DNA of 11,424 bases, from positions 1-11,424 of the forward strand of contig CAZZDA010000036.1 of NCBI GenBank assembly GCA_964652585.1. Direction: 5' to 3'. Position numbers and translations under genes: made by a program. Under the pieces are notes generated by a model, which ran no database searches, had not been told where the DNA came from, and saw only the letters and a program-made list of their open reading frames with translations. Source of the DNA: CAZZDA01 sp964652585. Its GTDB lineage: Bacteria > Patescibacteriota > Patescibacteriia > UBA1544. Shown one piece after another: positions 1 through 7,677 of this stretch. Position 1 is the stretch's first letter. Every line of letters begins with the position of its first letter.

Positions 1-21
1 ATGTAGTAAAATAACTGGGGA

Positions 22-57
22 TACCCCGTAGCTTGCTGCGGGGTAGTTCATTTTTTT
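22..57 (+). repeat. Perfect GC-rich palindrome plus T-run (REP-like or terminator-like)
   Basis: Bases 22-32 pair with 35-45 (one G-T wobble at 29/38) around a tiny TT loop. The core stem is TACCCCG against CGGGGTA. After the stem come GTTCA and seven T residues (51-57). A second GGGG at 17-20 could compete for the CCCC at 24-27. Read as RNA this resembles an intrinsic terminator, although the U-run starts five bases after the stem. The compact stem also resembles dispersed REP-type palindromes mobilised by Y1 (RAYT) transposases; that comparison is from memory. It lies where the start codon of the following glycosyltransferase is expected. Confidence 0.6.
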
Positions 58-1236
58 CTGGTCAAATTTATACCAGCTCCTGCGTATGATGGCGGGGCGA
101 TTCGTAATAAAGCGTGGATAAACTTTCTTTCTAAGCGATATCATGTCGTTGTCGTTGGTTTTTGGAATAAGAAATATGGCACGGCGCATCTAGATTCGTT
201 ATCTTCACCGTTTGTTCAAATCATAGGCTATCCGTATAACCAAAATTTTATTCATACGATACTCGCGTTTATTACAGCTGTTTTGAGGAGGCAATCGTTT
301 ATATTAGAAAAGTATTTTAACAAGACAATTCAGAAAAAGTTAAATTCTCTTGCCCGTGATAAGAAAGTAGCTTTTGTCATGTGTTCTGAACTTTCTATGA
401 TGCAATATGCCAAGAATGGAGTATTTGATACCCCGCTCTATTTTGATGAGCACAATGTCGAGTACAAACTGATTCAGAGAGCTATTAAGTGTGTGAAGGG
501 AATACGAAAATATATATTAGAGCGAGAGATGAAAGAGATTAGAAAGTTTGAATCTTGGGCCGTGAATCATGCGGACAAAGTTTTTACAACAAGCGAATTG
601 GATAAGTGCGATTTGCAAAATATTTCTGGAGTTGATTCTCGTAAGATTCGTGTCGTTAATAATTCATATCCCGATAAGGGATTGGGCAATACTTTATCAC
701 TTTCACAGAGTCCAACGATAGTCTTTGTTGGAAATCTTGGTTGGCTACCCAATAAGCATGGAATTTTGCACTTTGTTAGGAATGTTTTACCAAGACTGAG
801 TCGAAAAATTCCTAATTTAGTGTTTAACATCATTGGGTCGAATATACCAAAGGAGTTAAGAGCATACGCAAGGGATAATCCTATGCGGATATATAGCGAT
901 GCCTCAGAGATCCAAAAGGACGAAATCATTCATGAAAGCTGGCTTAGTGTCGTGCCACTCTACTTCGCGAGCGGTAGTAGAATTAAAATTATCGAATTCT
1001 GGTCCCATGGAAAGACCGTTATTTCAACCAAAATAGGAGCAGAAGGCCTTGTTGAGAGTATTGGAACTGAAATAGTTAGCTCTGATGATGAATTTGTCCG
1101 TACCATTGAAGCTATGCTTAAGGATAAGAATAAGTTAGCGGATATGGGCCGTAGCAATTACAAGATGTATAAGAAAGAATATGCGCCTAAGCGAGTATAT
1201 GAAGATTCTCTTTATAACACCATCGCCACCGAATGA
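58..1236 (+). CDS. Family-4 (GT-B) glycosyltransferase with missing normal start
   Basis: Predicted cytoplasmic sugar transferase using a nucleotide sugar to extend a lipid- or undecaprenyl-linked glycan. The frame is open from base 10, and the translation from 58 begins LVKFIPAPAYDGGAIRNK, which is the usual GT4 N-terminal strand and glycine-rich acceptor loop. Counting from 58 (392 residues), DEHNVE at about 130-135 ends the first Rossmann domain. FVGNLGWLPN at 223-232 opens the second domain. SRIKIIEFW followed by GKTVISTKIGAEGL (307-331) is the donor-binding region of the type associated with exopolysaccharide loci. The only initiator-like codon before residue 76 is CTG at 58. The next is TTG at 283, which would remove the acceptor loop and is therefore unlikely as the ancestral start. 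Stops at 4-9 rule out fusion to an upstream gene. The start has probably been lost to the palindrome at 22-57, so expression is doubtful. The end overlaps the next gene. Confidence 0.82.
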   Translation: MVKFIPAPAYDGGAIRNKAWINFLSKRYHVVVVGFWNKKYGTAHLDSLSSPFVQIIGYPYNQNFIHTILAFITAVLRRQSFILEKYFNKTIQKKLNSLARDKKVAFVMCSELSMMQYAKNGVFDTPLYFDEHNVEYKLIQRAIKCVKGIRKYILEREMKEIRKFESWAVNHADKVFTTSELDKCDLQNISGVDSRKIRVVNNSYPDKGLGNTLSLSQSPTIVFVGNLGWLPNKHGILHFVRNVLPRLSRKIPNLVFNIIGSNIPKELRAYARDNPMRIYSDASEIQKDEIIHESWLSVVPLYFASGSRIKIIEFWSHGKTVISTKIGAEGLVESIGTEIVSSDDEFVRTIEAMLKDKNKLADMGRSNYKMYKKEYAPKRVYEDSLYNTIATE

Positions 1237-2389
1237 CCTTAATAGGATTCGGAGCAAAAACATTCTAACTGAATTGCATAAGCGGAGACACAAGGTTACC
1301 GTTGTGAGTTTATATAAAAACCGGAAAGAGCGGATGCAACTTGATGCATGTGAAACATTCTCCGATTCAGTGATCGGTGTACGTCATCCCGTTGTTTATT
1401 CGTTACTTTCTTGCCTTTTCGGATTGTTCTTGCCTCTACCGCTTCGCGTATCTTTTTGTTTTAGCCCAAAGCTCCACTTGCTATTAAAGAATTTGGTCGA
1501 AAATGGCGACTTTGATATTGTCTACGTAAAGCGGCTTCGTATGGCTCAATATGCAAAACATTGTCAGAAGAAGGAAGTGCTGATAGATATTACGGATAGT
1601 ATGACGAAATATTATGAATCGCTCATGAAGGTCACGTCTGGACTCAAATTCGCACTTGCCGTAGAAGAATATTTCAAACACAAAAAGTATGAGCCGCGGG
1701 TTTGTAAATCTTTCAATATTGTAATTTGTTCCAATCAGGACAGGAGATATTTGATTGAAAATTTTCATTGCTCGGGTTCGCATATACATGTTCTTGAAAA
1801 TGGAATTGACCTTGCAAAGTGGAAATCTCGAGATGTGTCACTAAAAGATATTAACATACAGGAGCTTGTGTTTTGGGGTGTAATGAATATTGAAACCAAC
1901 GAGCTTTCATGCCTTTTTTTCATACGCAATGTAATGCCGCTATTGGATGCTAATTTTACGTTTACAATTATTGGGTCGAAACCCGGAAAAGAACTGATAG
2001 ATCATTCTTCCGATCGGATTCATTTTAAAGGTTATATTAATGACATAGCTCAATCGCTTAATTCTTCCGGCGTTTTTATCTGTCCGATGGTAGCAGGCGC
2101 AGGAGTTAAGAATAAAATTCTCGAGGCAGCAGCTTTGGGTTTGCCGGTAATTAGTACGACATTGGGAGCAGAAGGACTTTCTCCGAATCTACAGAAGCAC
2201 ATAATCATTGCTGATACACCACAAGAGTTTAGAGATAAGATACTTCACATAGCATGCCTTAGTAGCCGAGGTTATAAAGAGCTCATTTCAGCACAGCGTA
2301 TTGCTTTAAGCGGCTACTATGACATTTCTTTGATTATAAAGAATTTTGAAAAACAAGTATTAATACCGCGCCATGAAAACTCAAAATAA
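1199..2389 (+). CDS. Family-4 (GT-B) glycosyltransferase
   Basis: A second GT4 enzyme, 396 residues from ATG 1199, which gives the typical N-terminus MKILFITPSPPND. ATG 1181 is also in frame and adds six residues; I prefer 1199 because the family normally starts just before the first beta strand. Neither has a strong Shine-Dalgarno. Visible blocks from 1199 are DITDS (about 130-134), ENGID (about 200-204, the domain linker), FWGVMN (225-230) opening the donor domain, and KNKILEAAALGLPVISTT (304-321) followed by LGAEGL, the nucleotide-sugar site. It overlaps the previous gene by 38 bases and the next by 17, indicating translational coupling. The two GT4 proteins share the donor-site layout ending in GAEGL, so they look like related enzymes adding successive sugars. 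Donor and acceptor cannot be read from sequence. Confidence 0.88.
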   Translation: MKILFITPSPPNDLNRIRSKNILTELHKRRHKVTVVSLYKNRKERMQLDACETFSDSVIGVRHPVVYSLLSCLFGLFLPLPLRVSFCFSPKLHLLLKNLVENGDFDIVYVKRLRMAQYAKHCQKKEVLIDITDSMTKYYESLMKVTSGLKFALAVEEYFKHKKYEPRVCKSFNIVICSNQDRRYLIENFHCSGSHIHVLENGIDLAKWKSRDVSLKDINIQELVFWGVMNIETNELSCLFFIRNVMPLLDANFTFTIIGSKPGKELIDHSSDRIHFKGYINDIAQSLNSSGVFICPMVAGAGVKNKILEAAALGLPVISTTLGAEGLSPNLQKHIIIADTPQEFRDKILHIACLSSRGYKELISAQRIALSGYYDISLIIKNFEKQVLIPRHENSK

Positions 2390-3077
2390 ATTCATACTCG
2401 TCTACCATGGCATAGGAACTAATAACCTATTTATGGAAGTTGCCGAGAATCTTTTTAAACAGCAGATAGAATACTTGCTGTTTAAAGGTTTTACATTTTG
2501 TACCTTAAATGATCTTTTCAGCACTTCTGAACCGTCTGTCTCAATAACCTTTGATGATGGCTTAGCTTCCATGAAGAAGGTGGGCGACTTTTTAGATTCA
2601 ATGAGAATTCCGTTTGGCTTAAGCATCATTGCGAGTTCGCTCATTGATAATCAAGCTAAATATTTACCTCCTGAAGATTTGAGACGGTTTGAGCATGCAG
2701 AATTCTATTCCCATGGTTTGAAACACGTTGATTTAACGAAAGTATCAAAGAGCGAGCTGCGAGAAGAATTGTTAGTCTCTCGACGTTTATTGCAAGAAAA
2801 GCTGCGCAAAGGCATTGATAGCTTTGTTTACCCTTTCGGAAAATATAACGATCAAATCGTGCAGGAGGTGAAAGGGGCCGGTTATCGGAATGCTCTTGGA
2901 CTACTTCCATTTCATATCGACAATAAGAGCAATATGTACTTACTTCCCAGAGTGAATATCAATGGCGCTGTTACAATGAAAAAATTTAAACTATTGACGT
3001 CAGCCTTAGGAAATGTATATTTGTATGGAGCTTTTTTCAAAAGAAAGCTCCTCGGACAAAATTATTTGTCTCAATAA
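2373..3077 (+). CDS. CE4 polysaccharide deacetylase (NodB-like)
   Basis: Predicted metal-dependent deacetylase removing N- or O-acetyl groups from a sugar. In 234 residues, LVYHGIG (9-15) matches the N-terminal strand seen in PgaB/IcaB-type deacetylases. TFDDG (59-63) is CE4 motif 1, with the probable catalytic base D61 and metal ligand D62. HGLKH (114-118) is motif 2, giving the other two metal ligands, with Gly where Ser or Thr is usual. FVYPFGKY (151-158) is motif 3 without the common arginine. The later motifs (DxxDW, LxxH) are not obvious, so this is a compact version. There is no signal peptide or membrane anchor, so it probably works in the cytoplasm on a precursor rather than on exported polymer. 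ATG 2373 overlaps the previous gene by 17 bases, and only three bases separate its stop from the next start. Confidence 0.87.
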   Translation: MKTQNKFILVYHGIGTNNLFMEVAENLFKQQIEYLLFKGFTFCTLNDLFSTSEPSVSITFDDGLASMKKVGDFLDSMRIPFGLSIIASSLIDNQAKYLPPEDLRRFEHAEFYSHGLKHVDLTKVSKSELREELLVSRRLLQEKLRKGIDSFVYPFGKYNDQIVQEVKGAGYRNALGLLPFHIDNKSNMYLLPRVNINGAVTMKKFKLLTSALGNVYLYGAFFKRKLLGQNYLSQ

Positions 3078-3080
3078 ATT

Positions 3081-4694
3081 ATGGAAACATATATCTCAAT
3101 TCACAATTCGACAGAGCATGACGGTTCAATAGCAATTGCTCGTGGCGATGATCTAACGATGTACCTATCGGAAAGAATAGACAGAAAAAAGCACAGCAAT
3201 AATTTTGAGGCTCTGCAAACTTTTCTTTGGGAACATAATAACATTGATACCAACCAATATAAAAAAGAGTTCAAAATTCAACCGAACCAGGATATGCATC
3301 ACCACTTGGCTCATGCCGCTTGCAGCTTCTTTTGTTCGCCATTTGAAGAAGCGGATATATTGATTGTTGATGGTATGGGGCCGTATAAGGACGGGATGCA
3401 GATGAGCACGTCAATGTGGAAAGGTCGGGGTAAGGAATTGCGCATGACTGACGCCAACCCGGAACCATTATTTTCGTATAACTCGCTTGGCCATTATTAT
3501 TCAGCGGTAACCTACTATTGTGGATTTGATGTATGGGAAGAAGGAAAAACGATGGGGTTAGCTCCTTATGGTCGCAAAAAAAGCCGTACAGCTAGAAATA
3601 TTAAGAAGTCATTAAAGCTATTGGATAATGGACAATATACGACAAACGAAGAGTTTATCGGATATTGTTTTAGTCTGAAATATCCAGATGAAAAGTTATT
3701 CGGAAAATACATTCATAACAGCGACTTTTACGAAAATAAATTTAGTAAGATGTTTGGTCCGAGAAGGAAGTATGGCGAGCAACTTCAAGACCACCATGAA
3801 GATTTAGCGTATGGCGCGCAGGAAGCACTGGAGAAAACTTTGTTGCATATCATTGAGAATTTTCAAAAACAAACTCAAGGCAGGAATCTCTGTTTAGGAG
3901 GCGGTGTAGCCCTGAATAGCGTTGCAAACCGCAGAGTTAGAGATGCAAATTTTTATCGCAATATTTTTATTCCCACTGTATGTGGAGACGATGGTCAAGC
4001 GCTTGGAAAATTACTTTATCAAAAACATGTCCGTGATAAGCATCCGAGATTCTGGTATCTTCAGCATGCCTTTTATGGTCCCAGATATAGTAGCACAATA
4101 ATCGAAGAAGCTCTTGAGCTTTTTAATGCGAAAGTAAGTTTTAAGAAGTATTCAAAAGATAACTTGATAAACAAAACTACACAATTATTGCTAAATGGGA
4201 AGATCATTGGGTGGTTTCAAGGGAGATCCGAAATTGGTCCACGAGCTCTTGGTCACAGGAGTATACTTGCTGACCCACGCAATGCTGATATGAAGGATAT
4301 AATTAATCTTCGAATCAAACATAGGGAATCATTCAGACCATTCGCTCCATCTGTTTTAGAAGAAGACGCTTCTCGCTATTTTAACTTGACAGACGCATCT
4401 CCTTTTATGTTATATGTATGTAAAGCGAAACCCATTGCAATGGAAGAAATGCCTGCCGTGGTTCATGTGGATGGTACTGCACGGATACATACGGTTACAA
4501 AAGCCCATGGAGGCATATATTATGATCTGATAAAACATTTTTCCAAGAAGACAGGTGTTCCTGCATTATTAAATACATCGTTTAACGATAATGGTGAGCC
4601 GCTTGTTGAAACACCTCAAGGCGCTATAGGGAGCTTTCTTCGCATGGATTTGGATGCTCTCGTACTTGGTTCGTATTTAATTTTCAAAGTATAG
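3081..4694 (+). CDS. O-carbamoyltransferase, NodU/CmcH/TobZ family
   Basis: Predicted to transfer a carbamoyl group from carbamoyl phosphate, through a carbamoyl-adenylate, to a hydroxyl, here most likely on a sugar. The 537 residues carry both family domains. The Kae1-like N-terminal part shows a HHHLAH metal site (73-78), VDGMG (96-100), EGKTMGLAPYG (154-164), LGGGVALNS (272-280) and CGDDGQALG (301-309). The C-terminal carbamoyl-phosphate domain shows GRSEIGPRALGHRS (381-394), HRESFRPFAP (414-423) and LLNTSFN (496-502). No expected block is missing. ATG 3081 follows the deacetylase stop by three bases with no Shine-Dalgarno, so translation probably depends on coupling. The neighbours point to a carbamoylated surface glycan rather than an antibiotic. 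Confidence 0.93.
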   Translation: METYISIHNSTEHDGSIAIARGDDLTMYLSERIDRKKHSNNFEALQTFLWEHNNIDTNQYKKEFKIQPNQDMHHHLAHAACSFFCSPFEEADILIVDGMGPYKDGMQMSTSMWKGRGKELRMTDANPEPLFSYNSLGHYYSAVTYYCGFDVWEEGKTMGLAPYGRKKSRTARNIKKSLKLLDNGQYTTNEEFIGYCFSLKYPDEKLFGKYIHNSDFYENKFSKMFGPRRKYGEQLQDHHEDLAYGAQEALEKTLLHIIENFQKQTQGRNLCLGGGVALNSVANRRVRDANFYRNIFIPTVCGDDGQALGKLLYQKHVRDKHPRFWYLQHAFYGPRYSSTIIEEALELFNAKVSFKKYSKDNLINKTTQLLLNGKIIGWFQGRSEIGPRALGHRSILADPRNADMKDIINLRIKHRESFRPFAPSVLEEDASRYFNLTDASPFMLYVCKAKPIAMEEMPAVVHVDGTARIHTVTKAHGGIYYDLIKHFSKKTGVPALLNTSFNDNGEPLVETPQGAIGSFLRMDLDALVLGSYLIFKV

Positions 4695-4710
4695 ACAATT
4701 CTTTAACGCT

Positions 4711-5793
4711 ATGAAAACCTTACTTCCCGAACAAATCTTATACTGGATAAAAACTTACAACAAGTTTGGTTTTACGCCAAAGCAAATACTTAACCGTATC
4801 CATTATCAACTTGCGAAAAAAGCAGTTCACTTGAAGTATAGACCCTTATGGCTATTAATATATGTCACTGACCTCTGCAACCTTAGATGTAAAATGTGTC
4901 CTCACCATACACCAGGGGATGCAACAGATTTTACATTCATGAAACAAACTCAAGGCACTATGAAGCCTGATGTTTTCCGCAAAATTTTAGATAAATTTCC
5001 AGAAAGCACGCTTGTGATGTTTGCGGGCGTGGGAGAACCGCTACTTAATCCCCATTTTATGACCTTAGCTACAATGGCAGCGAAGGAGAAAAAAATTCTG
5101 AATATCGTTACGAATGGAAGCTTGCTTGATGAGGATAGAATACATCAGATGATAGAAATCGGAAGGTTCAACCAGATTTCTGTCAGCTTAAATACCTCCA
5201 ATGCTAAAGACTATCAACAAATCTGTAATATGCCCGAAATAGTCTTTGATCGAGTGGTTGAGAACATCAGGAAGTTGGTTCACTTGAAAAAAGAGCATAA
5301 TGCATCGTTTCAGATTATCGTGAGCGCGGTTTGTAGCAATCAGTTTTTGCCAAAGGTTGAAGAGTTTTTGAAATTTGCTGACTCACTTGGTGTAGATCGA
5401 ATTGATATTCATAATTACATTGATTTTTCAATCAAAGAAACTCAAGACCAATGGACGCCAGTCTTCTCAGAAAAAAGCGTTAAGCAGAAGATAGATGATT
5501 TGCAAGTATTTGTCGATTCATCTATCAGAGCCGAGGTTAACTTGCCAAAGATATTCAAGAAGGAGAATTTTTCGAAGAAATGCATGTGGTTTTTCAAAAA
5601 TCTAGCGTTTGATGCACATGGTAACATAGGCAGTTGCGGAAGAATTATGAATCCTCAGCCAGCATACGGAAATATTCTTAATGATGAAGGCGATATTTGG
5701 AACAATGATTATATGACTGCGTTGCGCAAGGCATTCATTGATCAAAAAAAGAAACTTCCGCCCTGTTGCTATACTTGCGTTGAAAATTATTAA
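4711..5793 (+). CDS. Radical SAM enzyme with SPASM/twitch-like C-terminus
   Basis: Predicted iron-sulfur enzyme that cleaves S-adenosylmethionine to start radical chemistry. In 360 residues, C56-NLR-C60-KM-C63 is the CxxxCxxC motif for the SAM-bound 4Fe-4S cluster. GVGEP (106-110) is the SAM-contacting GGEP-type motif, and IVTNG (132-136) and ISVSLNT (156-162) are later barrel strands. Downstream Cys residues at 291, 309, 352, 353 and 356 form a reduced SPASM/twitch-like pattern, probably holding one auxiliary cluster. The first 45 residues precede the barrel and contain short helical stretches of unclear role. It starts 16 bases after the carbamoyltransferase and ends two bases before the next gene. 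Relatives modify peptides or alter sugars (oxidation, epimerisation, dehydration). No precursor peptide gene is visible here, so a sugar substrate is the more likely inference. The exact reaction is unknown. Confidence 0.88.
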   Translation: MKTLLPEQILYWIKTYNKFGFTPKQILNRIHYQLAKKAVHLKYRPLWLLIYVTDLCNLRCKMCPHHTPGDATDFTFMKQTQGTMKPDVFRKILDKFPESTLVMFAGVGEPLLNPHFMTLATMAAKEKKILNIVTNGSLLDEDRIHQMIEIGRFNQISVSLNTSNAKDYQQICNMPEIVFDRVVENIRKLVHLKKEHNASFQIIVSAVCSNQFLPKVEEFLKFADSLGVDRIDIHNYIDFSIKETQDQWTPVFSEKSVKQKIDDLQVFVDSSIRAEVNLPKIFKKENFSKKCMWFFKNLAFDAHGNIGSCGRIMNPQPAYGNILNDEGDIWNNDYMTALRKAFIDQKKKLPPCCYTCVENY

Positions 5794-5795
5794 GT

Positions 5796-6638
5796 ATGAG
5801 AAAAGTTTCCGTTGTCATTCCAACTAGAGGACAATCCGAGCATTTAGACAAGCTAATAACTCAACTCAAGAAGTATCAAGCAGACATTCAGATTATTCTC
5901 GTTGACAATTCAGTTGAGAAGAAAGTATTTAAGCGATATGGAGGAGGCTCTAATGTAGATTGTATTTCGCTAGACGTCGCGGGCGTAAGTGCAAGTCGTA
6001 ATGAAGGTGCCAGGCATGCCCTGACTCCTTTAATATATTTTTTAGATGATGATGTAGAGCTCACATCCCAATGGTTTTCGGCATTAGAGCGAACTATCGT
6101 TCACAATAATAATGACGAATTAATTTCAGGAGGTGCCGTGATCGTTGATAAAAATTTAACAGACGCTCTACCGAGAAAATATCGGTACCTTATTGGCGAA
6201 AAAAGATTTGGATCAAAGAACAAGGTTTTGAAAAAAGATTATCTTGCGGGCTGTAATTTGATGATTTCAAAACCACTATTTGGGAAGCTTGGCATGTTTC
6301 CAGAGTCATATGGACATAAAAGTAGAGAGCGTATTTTCAATGAAGACGTCTTTTTTCAAGAAAAAGCACGCAAAATTGGGTACGAGGTTTACTATGTTCA
6401 TGACTTAGCTGTTTTTCATCATCAAAAGTATACAAACCTTGATTTGAACGAGAGGGTGAGACTCCAGGGAATTTACGATCGAAGAATTGATAGTGAGTTG
6501 AATAAGGCACGATTACTGCTTAGGATCATTAAGTATAGTTTATTCCTTATCGTTTCGAGACGGCCATTCATTAAAGACAAACTAGGGCATAACCTCGACT
6601 TAATACGATACCGTTCGTACCTGTATGACAAACGTTAG
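5796..6638 (+). CDS. Family-2 (GT-A) glycosyltransferase
   Basis: Predicted sugar transferase of 280 residues. SVVIPTRG (5-12) is the GT2 first strand, ILVDNS (34-39) the second, ASRNEG (66-71) the nucleotide-binding turn and FLDDDVEL (82-89) the metal-binding DXD region. NEDVFFQEKARKIGY (182-196) supplies the acidic catalytic-base region of the ED(V/L)-E type. Residues 239-254 are hydrophobic between basic stretches, suggesting monotopic membrane attachment near the C-terminus rather than a full transmembrane domain. ATG 5796 begins two bases after the radical SAM stop with no clear ribosome binding site. The last 14 bases overlap the next gene. The sugar cannot be predicted. Confidence 0.9.
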   Translation: MRKVSVVIPTRGQSEHLDKLITQLKKYQADIQIILVDNSVEKKVFKRYGGGSNVDCISLDVAGVSASRNEGARHALTPLIYFLDDDVELTSQWFSALERTIVHNNNDELISGGAVIVDKNLTDALPRKYRYLIGEKRFGSKNKVLKKDYLAGCNLMISKPLFGKLGMFPESYGHKSRERIFNEDVFFQEKARKIGYEVYYVHDLAVFHHQKYTNLDLNERVRLQGIYDRRIDSELNKARLLLRIIKYSLFLIVSRRPFIKDKLGHNLDLIRYRSYLYDKR

Positions 6639-7653
6639 TCTTATTAAAGAATTAACCACAGAACTTGAATCACGCTGGAAACAGTTATGGGACGCTTCAT
6701 CTTCCGCTCATCCATTTAACTCACCGCAATGGTTTAAGGCATGCGTTCAAGCATTTGACATAAGAGATTTCAATTTATTTGTTTGCATAGGTGAACGAGA
6801 AGAACTTCATGGTGTTTTGCCGCTAGTAAGAATGAAGAAATTCGGAGTTAACGTGCTTGGAAGCCCTGGTAAAAAATACCTGGATAAATCAACTATACTT
6901 GCTAGAGACAAAGCAACAACAAAATCAATAATGACCGAAACACTTCAACGTGACAATCTTTATTTGTCAGAACTTGACAATGGTAGCTTGGATACAGTAT
7001 CTGAGTTACATGCACTGTATGAGGTTGCTTCAATGAACCCTTTTATAGCATTGGATGGTGATCCGCTTCGCAATCTTGCAAATAGGCAGAGGAATTACTT
7101 GCAGAATATGATTTGTAGGCACGAGGAGAAGCTAGAGTTTCAATTTAACCGGCGTCCTGACCACAATCAACTCAAAACGATGTTTGAGATGGAAGTAATG
7201 AGTCACAAAAAGAAATTGGGTCGCGATATCTTTAGTAACCAAGAAGCAAGGAACTTATTTCAGAGTATATCTGCCCTTGCACCAGAACATTGTAGCGTCA
7301 GTTTCTTATATTTTGATGGGGAGCCAGTGGCACACATATTCGGTCTCATTTATAAAAAAACTTTTCTGGCATACCATATGGCATATCTTGAAAAATTCAG
7401 AAAGATGATTCCAGGAAAAATCCTTTTATACTATTTACTCAATGCTTTAAAGGAAGCGCACTTTGAGACTTTTGATTTTTCCCGGGGAAGTAGTATACTT
7501 AAAAATCAATTCACAAAAACCAGCCTTCTTCAGTATAATGTTTTCATTTCAGCAAGTGCATCAATACGCTGGTATTGGAGGATAATTTTGCTTTTTAACA
7601 AATTGGAGGTAAAATTTAAACGCTTAATAAAATCTGTGTTCTTTACCAAATAG
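6625..7653 (+). CDS. FemAB/CelD-like GNAT N-acyltransferase
   Basis: Predicted acyl- or aminoacyl-transferase of the GNAT fold (Acetyltransf_6/BioF2-like, related to FemAB enzymes), 342 residues. HPFNSPQWF (29-37) matches the conserved N-terminal block with its S-x-x-W pattern. FLYFDGEPVAHIFGL (227-241) is the acyl-donor strand pair. MIPGKILLYYLL (261-272) and FDFSRGSS (283-290) followed by KNQF are the characteristic C-terminal blocks. Such enzymes in polysaccharide loci are thought to acylate an amino sugar or attach an amino acid. The deacetylase in the same operon could expose the amine that this enzyme modifies; that link is inference. ATG 6625 overlaps the glycosyltransferase by 14 bases. 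A basic, partly hydrophobic tail (about 314-340) may associate with the membrane. It is the last AT-rich gene of the cluster. Confidence 0.85.
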   Translation: MTNVSLIKELTTELESRWKQLWDASSSAHPFNSPQWFKACVQAFDIRDFNLFVCIGEREELHGVLPLVRMKKFGVNVLGSPGKKYLDKSTILARDKATTKSIMTETLQRDNLYLSELDNGSLDTVSELHALYEVASMNPFIALDGDPLRNLANRQRNYLQNMICRHEEKLEFQFNRRPDHNQLKTMFEMEVMSHKKKLGRDIFSNQEARNLFQSISALAPEHCSVSFLYFDGEPVAHIFGLIYKKTFLAYHMAYLEKFRKMIPGKILLYYLLNALKEAHFETFDFSRGSSILKNQFTKTSLLQYNVFISASASIRWYWRIILLFNKLEVKFKRLIKSVFFTK

Positions 7654-7665
7654 ATGTGCTAACAT

Positions 7666-7670
7666 GGAGA
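7666..7670 (+). promoter_or_regulatory. Ribosome binding site for the methyltransferase
   Basis: GGAGA lies seven bases before ATG 7678. It is notable because most glycan genes upstream lack any such motif, so this gene is translated independently even if transcription reads through from upstream. No terminator is visible in the 24-base gap at 7654-7677. Confidence 0.65.
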
Positions 7671-7677
7671 TAAGAAT

